Shown here in pieces: positions 1 to 6,446 of a stretch of 64,000 bases of DNA. Numbering within the stretch: position 1 is the first letter of the stretch; every line of letters begins with the position of its first letter. Below the pieces are notes generated by a model. That model was not told the origin of the DNA, searched no databases, and was given only the letters and a program-made list of their open reading frames with translations. This DNA comes from Ruminococcus sp. (GTDB taxonomy: Bacteria; Bacillota; Clostridia; Oscillospirales; Ruminococcaceae). Position numbers and translations under genes: made by a program. The stretch is from the NCBI GenBank assembly GCA_017529875.1, contig JAFXNC010000029.1:1-64000 (forward strand), read 5' to 3'.

Positions 1-6
1 CAACCC

Positions 7-127
7 CTGTGCGTCAGATGCGCCGTCCAGATTTTCGTCAGATTGCCTAAATTCGACGCAGGCTTGCTGGCGCAAGTCAAGGAGAATTTGGGTAATATGA
101 CGGAAAGCTGGCAAGCAGATGACGTGC
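7..127. repeat. Long imperfect palindromic repeat at the window edge
   Basis: Two 28-nt arms (27-54 and 84-111) are reverse complements at about 24 of 28 positions. They enclose a small hairpin built on CTTGC/GCAAG around 63-76. The outer flanks (about 9-20 and 114-127) also pair imperfectly. The region is non-coding and lies downstream of the racemase gene. It resembles a dispersed palindromic repeat I associate with this bacterial group, but only this copy is in the window, so its family status is inferred. Confidence 0.6.
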
Positions 128-187
128 AGAGGCGATAGCCGCGGGTTGTGCGGTGTTGCCCTTGCTATTGCTGATCTTATACCTCAT

Positions 188-877
188 TCATGCCAGCGCC
201 AGCTCGGCGGCCTTGCGGGCGTGGATGACCGTGGTGTCGAAGACGGGCAGGACAGAGTCCTCCTGAGTGATGAGCAGACCAATCTCGGTGCAGCCGAAGA
301 TGACCGCCTCCGCCCCCTGCTCCTTCAGTTCGGCGATAACACGGGCATACTCCCGGCGGGATTCGTCTTTTATCTCCCCGACGCACAGCTCCTTGAAGAT
401 GATATGGTTCACCAGCTCCACGTCGCTGTCCTTGGGGATAAGCACCTCGAAGCCCCGCGCATTGAGCCGCGAGCGGTAGAAGTCCCCGGTCATGGTGTAC
501 TTCGTGCCAAGCAGCGCGACCTTTTTCACACCGGCTTTTTCAAGAGCTTCGGCAGTGGCCTCGGCGATGTGGATTATCGGCACGCTGATCGCCGCCTGTA
601 TCTGCGCATAGACCTTGTGCAGGGTGTTGGTGCAGATCAGAATAAGCTCCGCGCCGGCGCCCTCTAACTTTCGCGCCGCATCGGAAAGCATGGCAGCCGC
701 CTCGTCCCATTCCCCGGCGGACATATGCTTTTCAAGCTCCGCGAACTCGATGCTGTAAAGCACTATCTTAGCGCTGTGCAGCCCGCCCAAATGCTCCTTG
801 ACATACTCGTTGATGATCGAATAGTAGGGTATGGTGCTCTCCCAGCTCATACCTCCGATAAGTCCTATGGTCTTCAT
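188..877 (-). CDS. Aspartate/glutamate racemase family protein
   Basis: The 229-residue product starts MKTIGLIGGMSWEST, the usual opening of the cofactor-independent Asp/Glu racemase superfamily. Both catalytic cysteine regions are present: ICTNT near residue 81 and FGCTEI near 195. Such enzymes interconvert L- and D-amino acids by a two-cysteine proton transfer in the cytoplasm; the substrate (aspartate, glutamate or another amino acid) cannot be told from sequence alone. The ATG has an AAGGAGG site 5 nt upstream. It lies 15 bp after the methyltransferase gene on the same strand, so the two probably share the promoter at 1702-1730. Confidence 0.85.
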   Translation of the reverse strand: MKTIGLIGGMSWESTIPYYSIINEYVKEHLGGLHSAKIVLYSIEFAELEKHMSAGEWDEAAAMLSDAARKLEGAGAELILICTNTLHKVYAQIQAAISVPIIHIAEATAEALEKAGVKKVALLGTKYTMTGDFYRSRLNARGFEVLIPKDSDVELVNHIIFKELCVGEIKDESRREYARVIAELKEQGAEAVIFGCTEIGLLITQEDSVLPVFDTTVIHARKAAELALA

Positions 878-892
878 AGCGTCCTCCTTAGC

Positions 893-1666
893 TCAGGTTT
901 TAACAGCAGTAAAAAACAGCCGCGGGAATCGGAAAATGATATGACCGTTTCGCTGCAGGGGATATACCTTTTCCGTCTCCTGCAAAACGTCATGTTCAAA
1001 GCTTTGCTTGTCGGTATCGTTCAGCTGCTCCAGATAGGGGCGCAGACCAGTCCCCTTATACCATTCGATAATGCTGCTGTGGGAGAGCATATCGTGGAAA
1101 TAAACGGTCTCCCAGATACGAAGATCACCTGACAGCTCTGAAAGCACATCGTAGTATTCTTCCTCCGAAAGAATATTGTATACCCTTGTTTGTTTGATCT
1201 TATCTCTCCACTTTTCCGTTCCGGCGACAGCATTTATGACCTTGTGCATCGGGTGTTTCCTTTGCTGGGGTATTTGTATCGCAAGTATGCCGTCAGGCTT
1301 AAGTAATGCCATAAGGCTTTTGAGCAGCTTTCTGTGGTCGGGTATCCATTGGATACAGGCGTTTGAAAACACGATATCAAAGTCCGCAGAAAGACCGGAC
1401 AGCTCTTTTTCCGCATCCAGTTTGATGAACTCGATCTCCGGGTGATCCTTTTTGGCAGTATTCAGCATATCCTCAGAGCTGTCTGCGCCGATGATCTGAG
1501 CATGGGGGAAATTCTTTCTCAGAACAGCGGTGCTGTTCCCTATCCCGCAGCCTATATCTATTATCTTTTTCGGGTCATTGATATGTATAGCATCAGCTAA
1601 GTCAACAGCGGGCAGTGTACGCTCTTTTTCAAATTTGCTGTACTGCTCTGCGCTCCATTCAGGCAT
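893..1666 (-). CDS. SAM-dependent methyltransferase, trans-aconitate methyltransferase-like
   Basis: A 257-residue class I methyltransferase. The SAM-binding glycine motif IIDIGCGIGNST is at about 35-46, followed by the acidic ribose-binding position in IIGADSSEDML, and motif IV reads SNACIQWIPD. The overall pattern, with the FSNA-WIPDH segment and a C-terminal PLQRNGHIIFRFPRLFF, fits the Tam group that methylates trans-aconitate or related carboxylates. That substrate is a family inference. An AGGAGGT site precedes the ATG. First gene of a two-gene operon with the racemase. Confidence 0.82.
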   Translation of the reverse strand: MPEWSAEQYSKFEKERTLPAVDLADAIHINDPKKIIDIGCGIGNSTAVLRKNFPHAQIIGADSSEDMLNTAKKDHPEIEFIKLDAEKELSGLSADFDIVFSNACIQWIPDHRKLLKSLMALLKPDGILAIQIPQQRKHPMHKVINAVAGTEKWRDKIKQTRVYNILSEEEYYDVLSELSGDLRIWETVYFHDMLSHSSIIEWYKGTGLRPYLEQLNDTDKQSFEHDVLQETEKVYPLQRNGHIIFRFPRLFFTAVKT

Positions 1667-1701
1667 AGCATGACCTCCTTTGAACAGTATTGCCTGTCTG
1701 A

Positions 1702-1730
1702 ATTATACATCAACTGCTGAGGATTGTCAA
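1702..1730 (-). promoter_or_regulatory. Promoter of methyltransferase-racemase operon
   Basis: On the minus strand TTGACA (1725-1730) and TATAAT (1702-1707) are separated by 17 bp, a full sigma-A consensus, about 35 bp upstream of the methyltransferase start. Confidence 0.8.
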
Positions 1731-1753
1731 TCACCGCGGGCGCATTTGCCCCC

Positions 1754-1782
1754 TTGACAAACCCTCCACGAAGTGGTATAAT
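1754..1782 (+). promoter_or_regulatory. Promoter of antiporter transcript
   Basis: TTGACA (1754-1759), 17 bp spacer, TATAAT (1777-1782), with a TGG extension just before the -10. Transcription from about 1790 would produce a roughly 120-nt leader containing the riboswitch candidate. Confidence 0.85.
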
Positions 1783-1795
1783 ACAGTAGGTGAAT

Positions 1796-1897
1796 ATTTC
1801 CGGGAATGATGATCTCCCGAAGTGACCTCATATCACTTAAACCGCTTTTTCAAGCTGATGACGTCTGCTTTACGCAGTAGTTGTCGGCTTTTTTATT
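1796..1897 (+). promoter_or_regulatory. Fluoride (crcB) riboswitch candidate with overlapping terminator
   Basis: The leader has the order I recall for crcB RNAs: a first stem CGGGA/UCCCG (about 1801-1819) closing a loop that contains AUGAUGAUC, then an AAACCGC joining strand (about 1838-1845), then AGCUGAUGAC. A loop GAUG can pair with CGUC just after GCUGAUG, as expected for the pseudoknot. An extra AAGUGA/UCACUU hairpin sits between the two parts. The GCUGAUGAC strand is also the 5' arm of an intrinsic terminator (1852-1890, about 11 bp plus an inner CUGC/GCAG stem) followed by a T-run, so ligand binding and termination would compete. The downstream antiporter class is a known fluoride regulon member. 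Not checked against a covariance model. Confidence 0.72.
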
Positions 1898-1909
1898 TGG
1901 AGGGATATT

Positions 1910-3112
1910 ATGCTTTTATCACTTGCGATCATTTTTCTTGTGGGGCTTTCCGCCGCAGCGATCTTTGAAAAGATAGGCCTGCCCCGCATCATCGGTATGC
2001 TGGGTGTGGGCATCGCCGTGAGCCCCTATGTCCTCGACCTGCTGGATGAGAAGATACTCGGCATCTCGTCGGAGCTGCGGCAGATCGCGCTTATCATTAT
2101 ACTTGTCCGGGCGGGGCTCACGCTGAACCTTGCCGACTTGAAGAAGGTGGGCAGACCCGCCGTGATGATGTCATTCGTTCCGGCCTGCTTTGAGATAGCG
2201 GGATATGTAATTTTCGCGCCGATACTGTTAGGCGTGACCCGCATCGAGGCGGCGGTCATGGGGGCGGTGCTGAGCGCAGTATCTCCTGCCGTAGTCGTTC
2301 CGAGAATGGTACGCCTTATCGAGGAAAAAGTCGGCACAAAGAAAAGTATCCCGCAGATGATACTCGCAGGAGCTTCCTGCGATGACATATTCGTTATCGT
2401 GCTGTTCTCAACTTTCGTGACAATGGCGCAGGGCGGCTCTGCGAAAGCCACGGACTTCCTGAATATCCCTGTTTCCATACTGCTTGGCGTTGCCCTTGGA
2501 GCGGCGGCGGGAGCTGTACTATTTATGATTTTTGAAACAGCCTACAAGCACGGCTCAAAGATACGCAACTCCGCAAAAGTCATGATCATCCTCGGAACAG
2601 CATTCCTGCTGATGTCGGTTGAGACCCTTGCCAAACCCTATGTTGCGGTGTCGGGACTGCTCGCCGTGGTGGCTATGGCCTGCGTCATAAAGCTGAAAGG
2701 AGAGAAGTCGGTATCTTTGCGCCTGTCGGAGAAGTTCGGCAAGCTGTGGATAGGTGCGGAGTGCCTGCTGTTTGTGCTGGTGGGGGCAGCCGTCGATGTT
2801 CGCTACACCCTCACGGCGGGAGCTTCGGCGCTGGGGATGATATTTGCGGCGCTGGTATTCAGAGCAGTGGGCGTCTGCCTCTGCATGATAGGAACGGAAC
2901 TTAACGCAAAGGAGAGAGCCTTCTGCGTGATCGCATATCTCCCGAAAGCCACGGTGCAGGCGGCTATCGGCTCGGTGCCGCTGTCTCTCGGTCTGCCCTG
3001 CGGGAAGATCGTTCTGTCGGTGGCGGTGCTGGCCATACTGATGACTGCGCCCCTCGGAGCGATCGGCATCGACAAGACCTGCGGGAGATGTCTTGAAAGG
3101 GAGGAAAACTGA
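1910..3112 (+). CDS. Cation:proton antiporter (CPA family)
   Basis: A 400-residue polytopic membrane protein with about 11-12 hydrophobic segments. The SPAVVVPRM segment near residue 126 and the AGASCDDIFVIVLF segment near 152 match the unwound-helix region and the Asp-Asp ion site of Na+/H+ exchangers. It would exchange a monovalent ion for protons across the cell membrane. The ATG follows a GGAGGG site. Position behind a fluoride-riboswitch-like leader suggests a role in fluoride resistance or in ion balance under fluoride stress; the transported ion itself is unknown. No typical CrcB or EriC fluoride exporter is adjacent. Confidence 0.85.
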   Translation: MLLSLAIIFLVGLSAAAIFEKIGLPRIIGMLGVGIAVSPYVLDLLDEKILGISSELRQIALIIILVRAGLTLNLADLKKVGRPAVMMSFVPACFEIAGYVIFAPILLGVTRIEAAVMGAVLSAVSPAVVVPRMVRLIEEKVGTKKSIPQMILAGASCDDIFVIVLFSTFVTMAQGGSAKATDFLNIPVSILLGVALGAAAGAVLFMIFETAYKHGSKIRNSAKVMIILGTAFLLMSVETLAKPYVAVSGLLAVVAMACVIKLKGEKSVSLRLSEKFGKLWIGAECLLFVLVGAAVDVRYTLTAGASALGMIFAALVFRAVGVCLCMIGTELNAKERAFCVIAYLPKATVQAAIGSVPLSLGLPCGKIVLSVAVLAILMTAPLGAIGIDKTCGRCLEREEN

Positions 3113-3122
3113 GCATCACAAA

Positions 3123-3151
3123 ACACCGTCCGCTCGCTGTACGGACGGTGT
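3123..3151. terminator. Hairpin after antiporter gene
   Basis: A perfect 10-bp inverted repeat, ACACCGTCCG (3123-3132) and CGGACGGTGT (3142-3151), starts 10 bp after the stop codon. A T-run is present only when read on the minus strand, so plus-strand termination may be weak. Confidence 0.5.
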
Positions 3152-3159
3152 CTGTATAA

Positions 3160-3450
3160 AAGGAGCAGATCACGAACAATGCTTGTTTATCAGAGCCCCT
3201 CGATGCCGCTGAGTGCTGCCAAGGCGCATCTGCACCCGGCGATCACAGCGTACTGCACAGTTTGCCACGGGCGTTTTCCGGGGCTGAGGATTTTTACACC
3301 AACTTTTTTACATTTGCCATGATCAACTGTATTTTTAATAATGGGAGCGGCGTTCACTCTGCCCCAAAAGCCCCTCCTCGCCCATTTACTATTTTTTCCT
3401 ATCTGTACATTTTATTATCCTTGTATCATCCTCCTGTGCGAACACAATAC
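3160..3450. other. Non-coding stretch with no recognisable feature
   Basis: About 290 bp without a convincing reading frame, ribosome binding site, promoter or structured element. It may be decayed sequence, given the repeats and gene remnant that follow. Confidence 0.4.
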
Positions 3451-3451
3451 T

Positions 3452-3479
3452 AATAGTTGCACTCCGGTGTGCAACTATT
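3452..3479. repeat. Perfect 11-bp hairpin
   Basis: AATAGTTGCAC and GTGCAACTATT are perfect inverted arms around a 6-nt loop. No T-run follows, so this is not an obvious terminator. It lies 50 bp before the direct-repeat array. Confidence 0.6.
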
Positions 3480-3529
3480 CGCTGTATCCGGCTATAAGTG
3501 AGGGGTATCATAAAGCTGTCCCGAACCTT

Positions 3530-3637
3530 GCAGAAACGACAAGGCAGCCTGCGCAGAAACGACAAGGCAGGGTTGCAGAAACGGCAAGGCTGCCTGCGCA
3601 GAAACGGCAAGGCTGCCTGTGCAGAAACGACAATGCC
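3530..3637. repeat. Five tandem 22-23 bp direct repeats
   Basis: The unit GCAGAAACGRCAAGGC begins at 3530, 3553, 3575, 3598 and 3621. The unit tails read GGCAGCC or GGCTGCC, which are each other's reverse complement, so early and late units can also pair. An AT-rich stretch (3638-3680) follows. Short frames running through the array give Arg/Gln-rich, repeat-derived peptides that do not look like real proteins. Confidence 0.85.
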
Positions 3638-3713
3638 ACTATTAATAAAACAACTAATAAAACACCTATTATATTATGTGTGAAAAGCTGGCGCTTTTAT
3701 ACACACCACACAT

Positions 3714-3742
3714 TTGACAAATCATTTCCCCGGTGGTATAAT
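3714..3742 (+). promoter_or_regulatory. Consensus promoter without an intact gene
   Basis: TTGACA (3714-3719), 17 bp, TATAAT (3737-3742). A CGGACC/GGTCCG hairpin (about 3748-3771) with a later T-run follows at the predicted transcript start. The only coding sequence downstream is the fragment at 3896-4072, so this is probably the surviving promoter of a deleted gene. Confidence 0.7.
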
Positions 3743-3895
3743 GAGACCGGACCACACAAAAGAAGGTCCGTGCCGTATTTTTTCGGTGTTTTTTGAATAT
3801 TGCAAAGTTCTGCAAGGATTTTGCAAGGTTTGGTATGTTATCATAAGATCGCTAATGAGAAAACACAAGAAGATCAGGCACAGAAATGAAAGGAT

Positions 3896-4072
3896 GGATC
3901 ATATGAGGCGGATCTCTACGGCCCTGTGGGCGATAAAGCCTTCGAGTACTGCGCCAGCCTTCTGACCGTCACCGTTCCGGAGAACGTTACCGGGACCGGC
4001 GCAGCTGTGTCGATCTCGGCAGTGACCCTGGCAGCAGCGGCAGCCCTTGTGATTGCACGCAGAAAGAAATAA
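3896..4072 (+). pseudogene. C-terminal remnant of a cell-wall-anchored surface protein
   Basis: An open frame of 58 codons with no start codon (an in-frame TGA lies just upstream) ends in a sorting-signal-like tail: ENVTGTGAAVS, then a hydrophobic segment (ISAVTLAAAAALVIA), then RRKK and stop. This is the architecture of sortase or membrane-anchored surface proteins, with NVTGTG in the place of an NPxTG-type signal. Nothing of the body of the protein remains. A decayed or internally deleted surface protein whose promoter may be the one at 3714-3742. Confidence 0.65.
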
Positions 4073-4094
4073 GCTTTTTGCACGGAGCAAAAAG

Positions 4095-4127
4095 AGGCTC
4101 CCTTGCCGGACCGGCAGGGGAGCCTTT
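4095..4127. terminator. Bidirectional terminator
   Basis: AGGCTCCCTTGCCGG (4095-4109) and CCGGCAGGGGAGCCT (4111-4125) pair almost perfectly. T-runs lie on both sides, so it can end the plus-strand remnant transcript and the minus-strand lipoprotein gene. Confidence 0.75.
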
Positions 4128-4167
4128 GATATTCGCATTATGAGGCTTTAAGCTTTTTGAGCAGGGC

Positions 4168-4866
4168 TCAGAAGGGTATCTCGCTGTCGGTCAGGCCGAT
4201 GATGTAGATGCCCTCGTTTTCCCTGTCATAGATGCTCAGAGTCTTTTTGCTGTCAGGATCCTTGTAGGTGATGCTGTATTCATCCTCGGAGGCGGGCTCG
4301 CCCAGCAGCTCCTTTGCCTTTTCACGGGTGTCGCCGAGCTTCAGGCCGACTGAGATGGTGCCGTCGCGTCCCGGAGCCATTTCTTCGTTGAGCTGGATAT
4401 CCATGATCGTTCCCTCGAAGTTCACCTGGATGATCAGACCCGCATAGTAGAAGTATTCCACGTCGTGAGCACCGGGAACGCAGGGAGTGGATGTGGCGGA
4501 GGGCTTGGCCTGATCGCCGAGCTTATCCTTGACGTCGGCAAACTTGCTGCCTATCTCGAAGGTCGCTCCGTTATAGATGTACTTGGTCTTCTCGGCAAAG
4601 GACGCAGTTGCGGGCACTGCGGGGGCGCTGCCCTCGGAGGCGGTGCTCTGGTCATCGGCCCCGGGAGTACTCTCGGCTGCCGGCTCGGAAACGTCGGATG
4701 CCTCGGAGCTGGATGATACTGCCTCGGCAGCGGATGTTTCCTGCAAGCTTACCGTTCCGCCCTTTGATGAGCTGTCGCTGCTGCCGCAGGATGCCAGCAT
4801 AAGCGACATCGCAGCCGCGAAAGCCAGTGCCGCAAGTCTTGAATGGATCGGATGGTTCTTTTTCAT
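4168..4866 (-). CDS. Lipoprotein of unknown function
   Basis: A 232-residue protein with a lipoprotein signal peptide (MKKNHPIHSRLAALAFAA...) and lipobox LASC, so Cys27 is the likely lipidated residue. A Ser/Glu/Ala-rich spacer covers about 28-90. The globular part (about 92-232) contains TFEIGSKFADVKDKLG and, later, ISVGLKLGDTREKAKELLG, two similar segments that suggest a duplicated small domain of the kind found in envelope lipoproteins. I do not recognise a catalytic motif. GGAGGG site 7 nt before the ATG. Confidence 0.75.
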   Translation of the reverse strand: MKKNHPIHSRLAALAFAAAMSLMLASCGSSDSSSKGGTVSLQETSAAEAVSSSSEASDVSEPAAESTPGADDQSTASEGSAPAVPATASFAEKTKYIYNGATFEIGSKFADVKDKLGDQAKPSATSTPCVPGAHDVEYFYYAGLIIQVNFEGTIMDIQLNEEMAPGRDGTISVGLKLGDTREKAKELLGEPASEDEYSITYKDPDSKKTLSIYDRENEGIYIIGLTDSEIPF

Positions 4867-4920
4867 GGTGTATCCCTCCGTTTGTATTTCTTGTATGATA
4901 GGTCTTGCCCTGTAACTATC

Positions 4921-4949
4921 ATTATACTCAAACCGGCAGGATATGTCAA
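4921..4949 (-). promoter_or_regulatory. Promoter of the lipoprotein gene
   Basis: Minus strand TTGACA (4944-4949), 17 bp, TATAAT (4921-4926), about 55 bp upstream of the start codon. Confidence 0.8.
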
Positions 4950-5043
4950 GTCACCCTGCCATATGGCGAATAATACACAAATATTGAGAATTGTTTAGAA
5001 TAATTTTCGCATTTGAGCAGGTGGTTTTTCTGCCGAATTATGA

Positions 5044-5049
5044 TATAAT
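5044..5049 (+). promoter_or_regulatory. Probable -10 element for the DegV gene
   Basis: A TATAAT lies 90 bp upstream of the chosen DegV start. No good -35 is found 17 bp upstream, so only the -10 is supported. Confidence 0.4.
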
Positions 5050-5139
5050 ATATAGGATAGGAATGTATTGTCAGCTTGTAACGACTTTGAACGGGGGGCA
5101 TATCCCTCTGAAAATATGAAAGCGATAAAGGAGAACACT

Positions 5140-6003
5140 ATGGATTATATGATTTTCAGCGACTCGGCTGCCGATATTGCCGGCGAGACCGCTGCGGCGG
5201 CGGACGTCCGTTTCTTTACCATGAGCTATTCGGTGGGCAGCGAGATGAGGATATGCACCAAGAAGGAGCCCCCGGAGGAAATGGCGGAGTTCTACAACGG
5301 ACAGCGCAAGGGCGACCTGACCAAGACCACCATGATAAACCCCGTGACCTACATAGAGAGCGCCTCGCCCTATCTTAAAGACGGCAAGTCGATACTGTAT
5401 CTTTCGCTGTCGGGGGGGCTGTCCTCCACCTATGATTCCGCCAGGGCGGCGCAGCAGGAGCTGGAGGCCAAGTACCCCGGGCAGAGGTTCCTGCCCTTTG
5501 ACACCCTGTCCGCTACCGGCGGCATGGGGGTGCTGCTGGAAAGAGCTATCGCCAACAGAGCCAAGGGCATGACCATAGACGAAAACTACAACGACCTGCT
5601 TGAAGCCAGGAGCAAGCTGACCGTATGGTTCTTCGTGCAGGATCTGGAGTACCTGAAAAGAGGCGGCAGAGTAAGCAGCGCCGCAGCGGTAGTGGGCACC
5701 ATGCTGGGCATCAAGCCGGTGCTTATCATCAACGGCGAGGGCAAGCTTGAAAACGTGAACAAGAAAAGGGGACTGAATTCGGCGGTATCGCTGCTGGCGG
5801 ATAAGTACAAGGAGCTCCATGACCCGGACACCGAGACCCCTGTGTACATAGTTGATACGGACAACACCGAGGGCGGCGACAAGCTGGAGCAGATCATCAG
5901 CCCCGAGCCCCGGAAGGCGCTGATCAAGCGGGTGTCCCTCTCCCCCATCATCGGAGCCCATACCGGCCCCGAGCTGACCGCACTGTGTTTCCTCAGAAAG
6001 TGA
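5140..6003 (+). CDS. DegV family fatty-acid-binding protein
   Basis: A 287-residue DegV protein. DegV/FakB proteins hold a fatty acid in a deep pocket and present it to a fatty acid kinase for phosphorylation before use in phospholipid synthesis. Visible family marks: IFSDSAADI at the N terminus, TMINPVTY, YLSLSGGLSSTYDSA, FDTLSATGGMGVL, FVQDLEYLKRGGRVSSAAAVVGTMLGIKPVL, and a terminal SPIIGAHTGPELTALCF. The ATG at 5140 is preferred over an in-frame ATG at 5068 because AAGGAG sits 8 nt upstream. Monocistronic, closed by a terminator. A second DegV domain occurs fused to a sensor kinase at 39827-42505. Confidence 0.9.
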   Translation: MDYMIFSDSAADIAGETAAAADVRFFTMSYSVGSEMRICTKKEPPEEMAEFYNGQRKGDLTKTTMINPVTYIESASPYLKDGKSILYLSLSGGLSSTYDSARAAQQELEAKYPGQRFLPFDTLSATGGMGVLLERAIANRAKGMTIDENYNDLLEARSKLTVWFFVQDLEYLKRGGRVSSAAAVVGTMLGIKPVLIINGEGKLENVNKKRGLNSAVSLLADKYKELHDPDTETPVYIVDTDNTEGGDKLEQIISPEPRKALIKRVSLSPIIGAHTGPELTALCFLRK

Positions 6004-6026
6004 CCTGACATAATTCAATAAACCTG

Positions 6027-6066
6027 AACTCTGCGACGGAAGATCATCCCGCCGCAGAGTTTTTTG
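6027..6066 (+). terminator. Terminator of the DegV gene
   Basis: AACTCTGCG (6027-6035) pairs with CGCAGAGTT (6053-6061), followed by a T-run. Confidence 0.85.
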
Positions 6067-6165
6067 CTTTTCTCAGAGGGCGTTTTTCGGGGCGATTGTA
6101 TATCGTGCATAAACAGAGGCGATTTTTGAGCGGCGCTTTCGTGTAATATTTTATCGAATATGGTA

Positions 6166-6194
6166 TTGACAAATAATATTATATAGCGTATAAT
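6166..6194 (+). promoter_or_regulatory. Upstream promoter of the ABC transporter
   Basis: TTGACA (6166-6171), 17 bp, TATAAT (6189-6194). The leader that follows contains a CTCCC/GGGAG hairpin with a T-run (6258-6280) that could attenuate transcription. Confidence 0.7.
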
Positions 6195-6361
6195 ATAGTC
6201 ACAGAAACAATATTGTGCACGGAACAAAAACCTCCGGCTGCTCCGGAAAAGTCAAAACTCCCGTATCAGGGAGCATTTTTCGGGGTCGGGACGAAAACGA
6301 TTGAGAGCTGTACGGACAAATTTGCAGCTCCGGAAGAAAAAAGCCGGGTCGGGAGGATCTG

Positions 6362-6394
6362 TTAAGGACTTCTTAAGAATTTCTGTGTTACAAT
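6362..6394 (+). promoter_or_regulatory. Second promoter with tandem TTAAG boxes
   Basis: TTAAG occurs at 6362-6366 and again at 6373-6377, exactly 11 bp apart, followed by a TACAAT -10 (6389-6394). Direct repeats one helical turn apart over a weak -35 are typical of OmpR/PhoB-class activators, which often control MacB/FtsX-type peptide-resistance transporters. No such two-component pair lies next to the operon. Confidence 0.45.
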
Positions 6395-6446
6395 ACAGTC
6401 GAAGAACGGGAAGACCCGTCAATAAGAAAGAAAAGGGGAAATCAAA

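Noticed and set aside
3530..3637. CRISPR array
   Set aside because: Repeats are contiguous at 22-23 bp with no unique spacers and no cas genes nearby.
3341..3796. Possible 151-residue protein across the direct repeats
   Set aside because: The peptide is only the translated repeat plus random flanks; no ribosome site, and the frame crosses the hairpin and a promoter.
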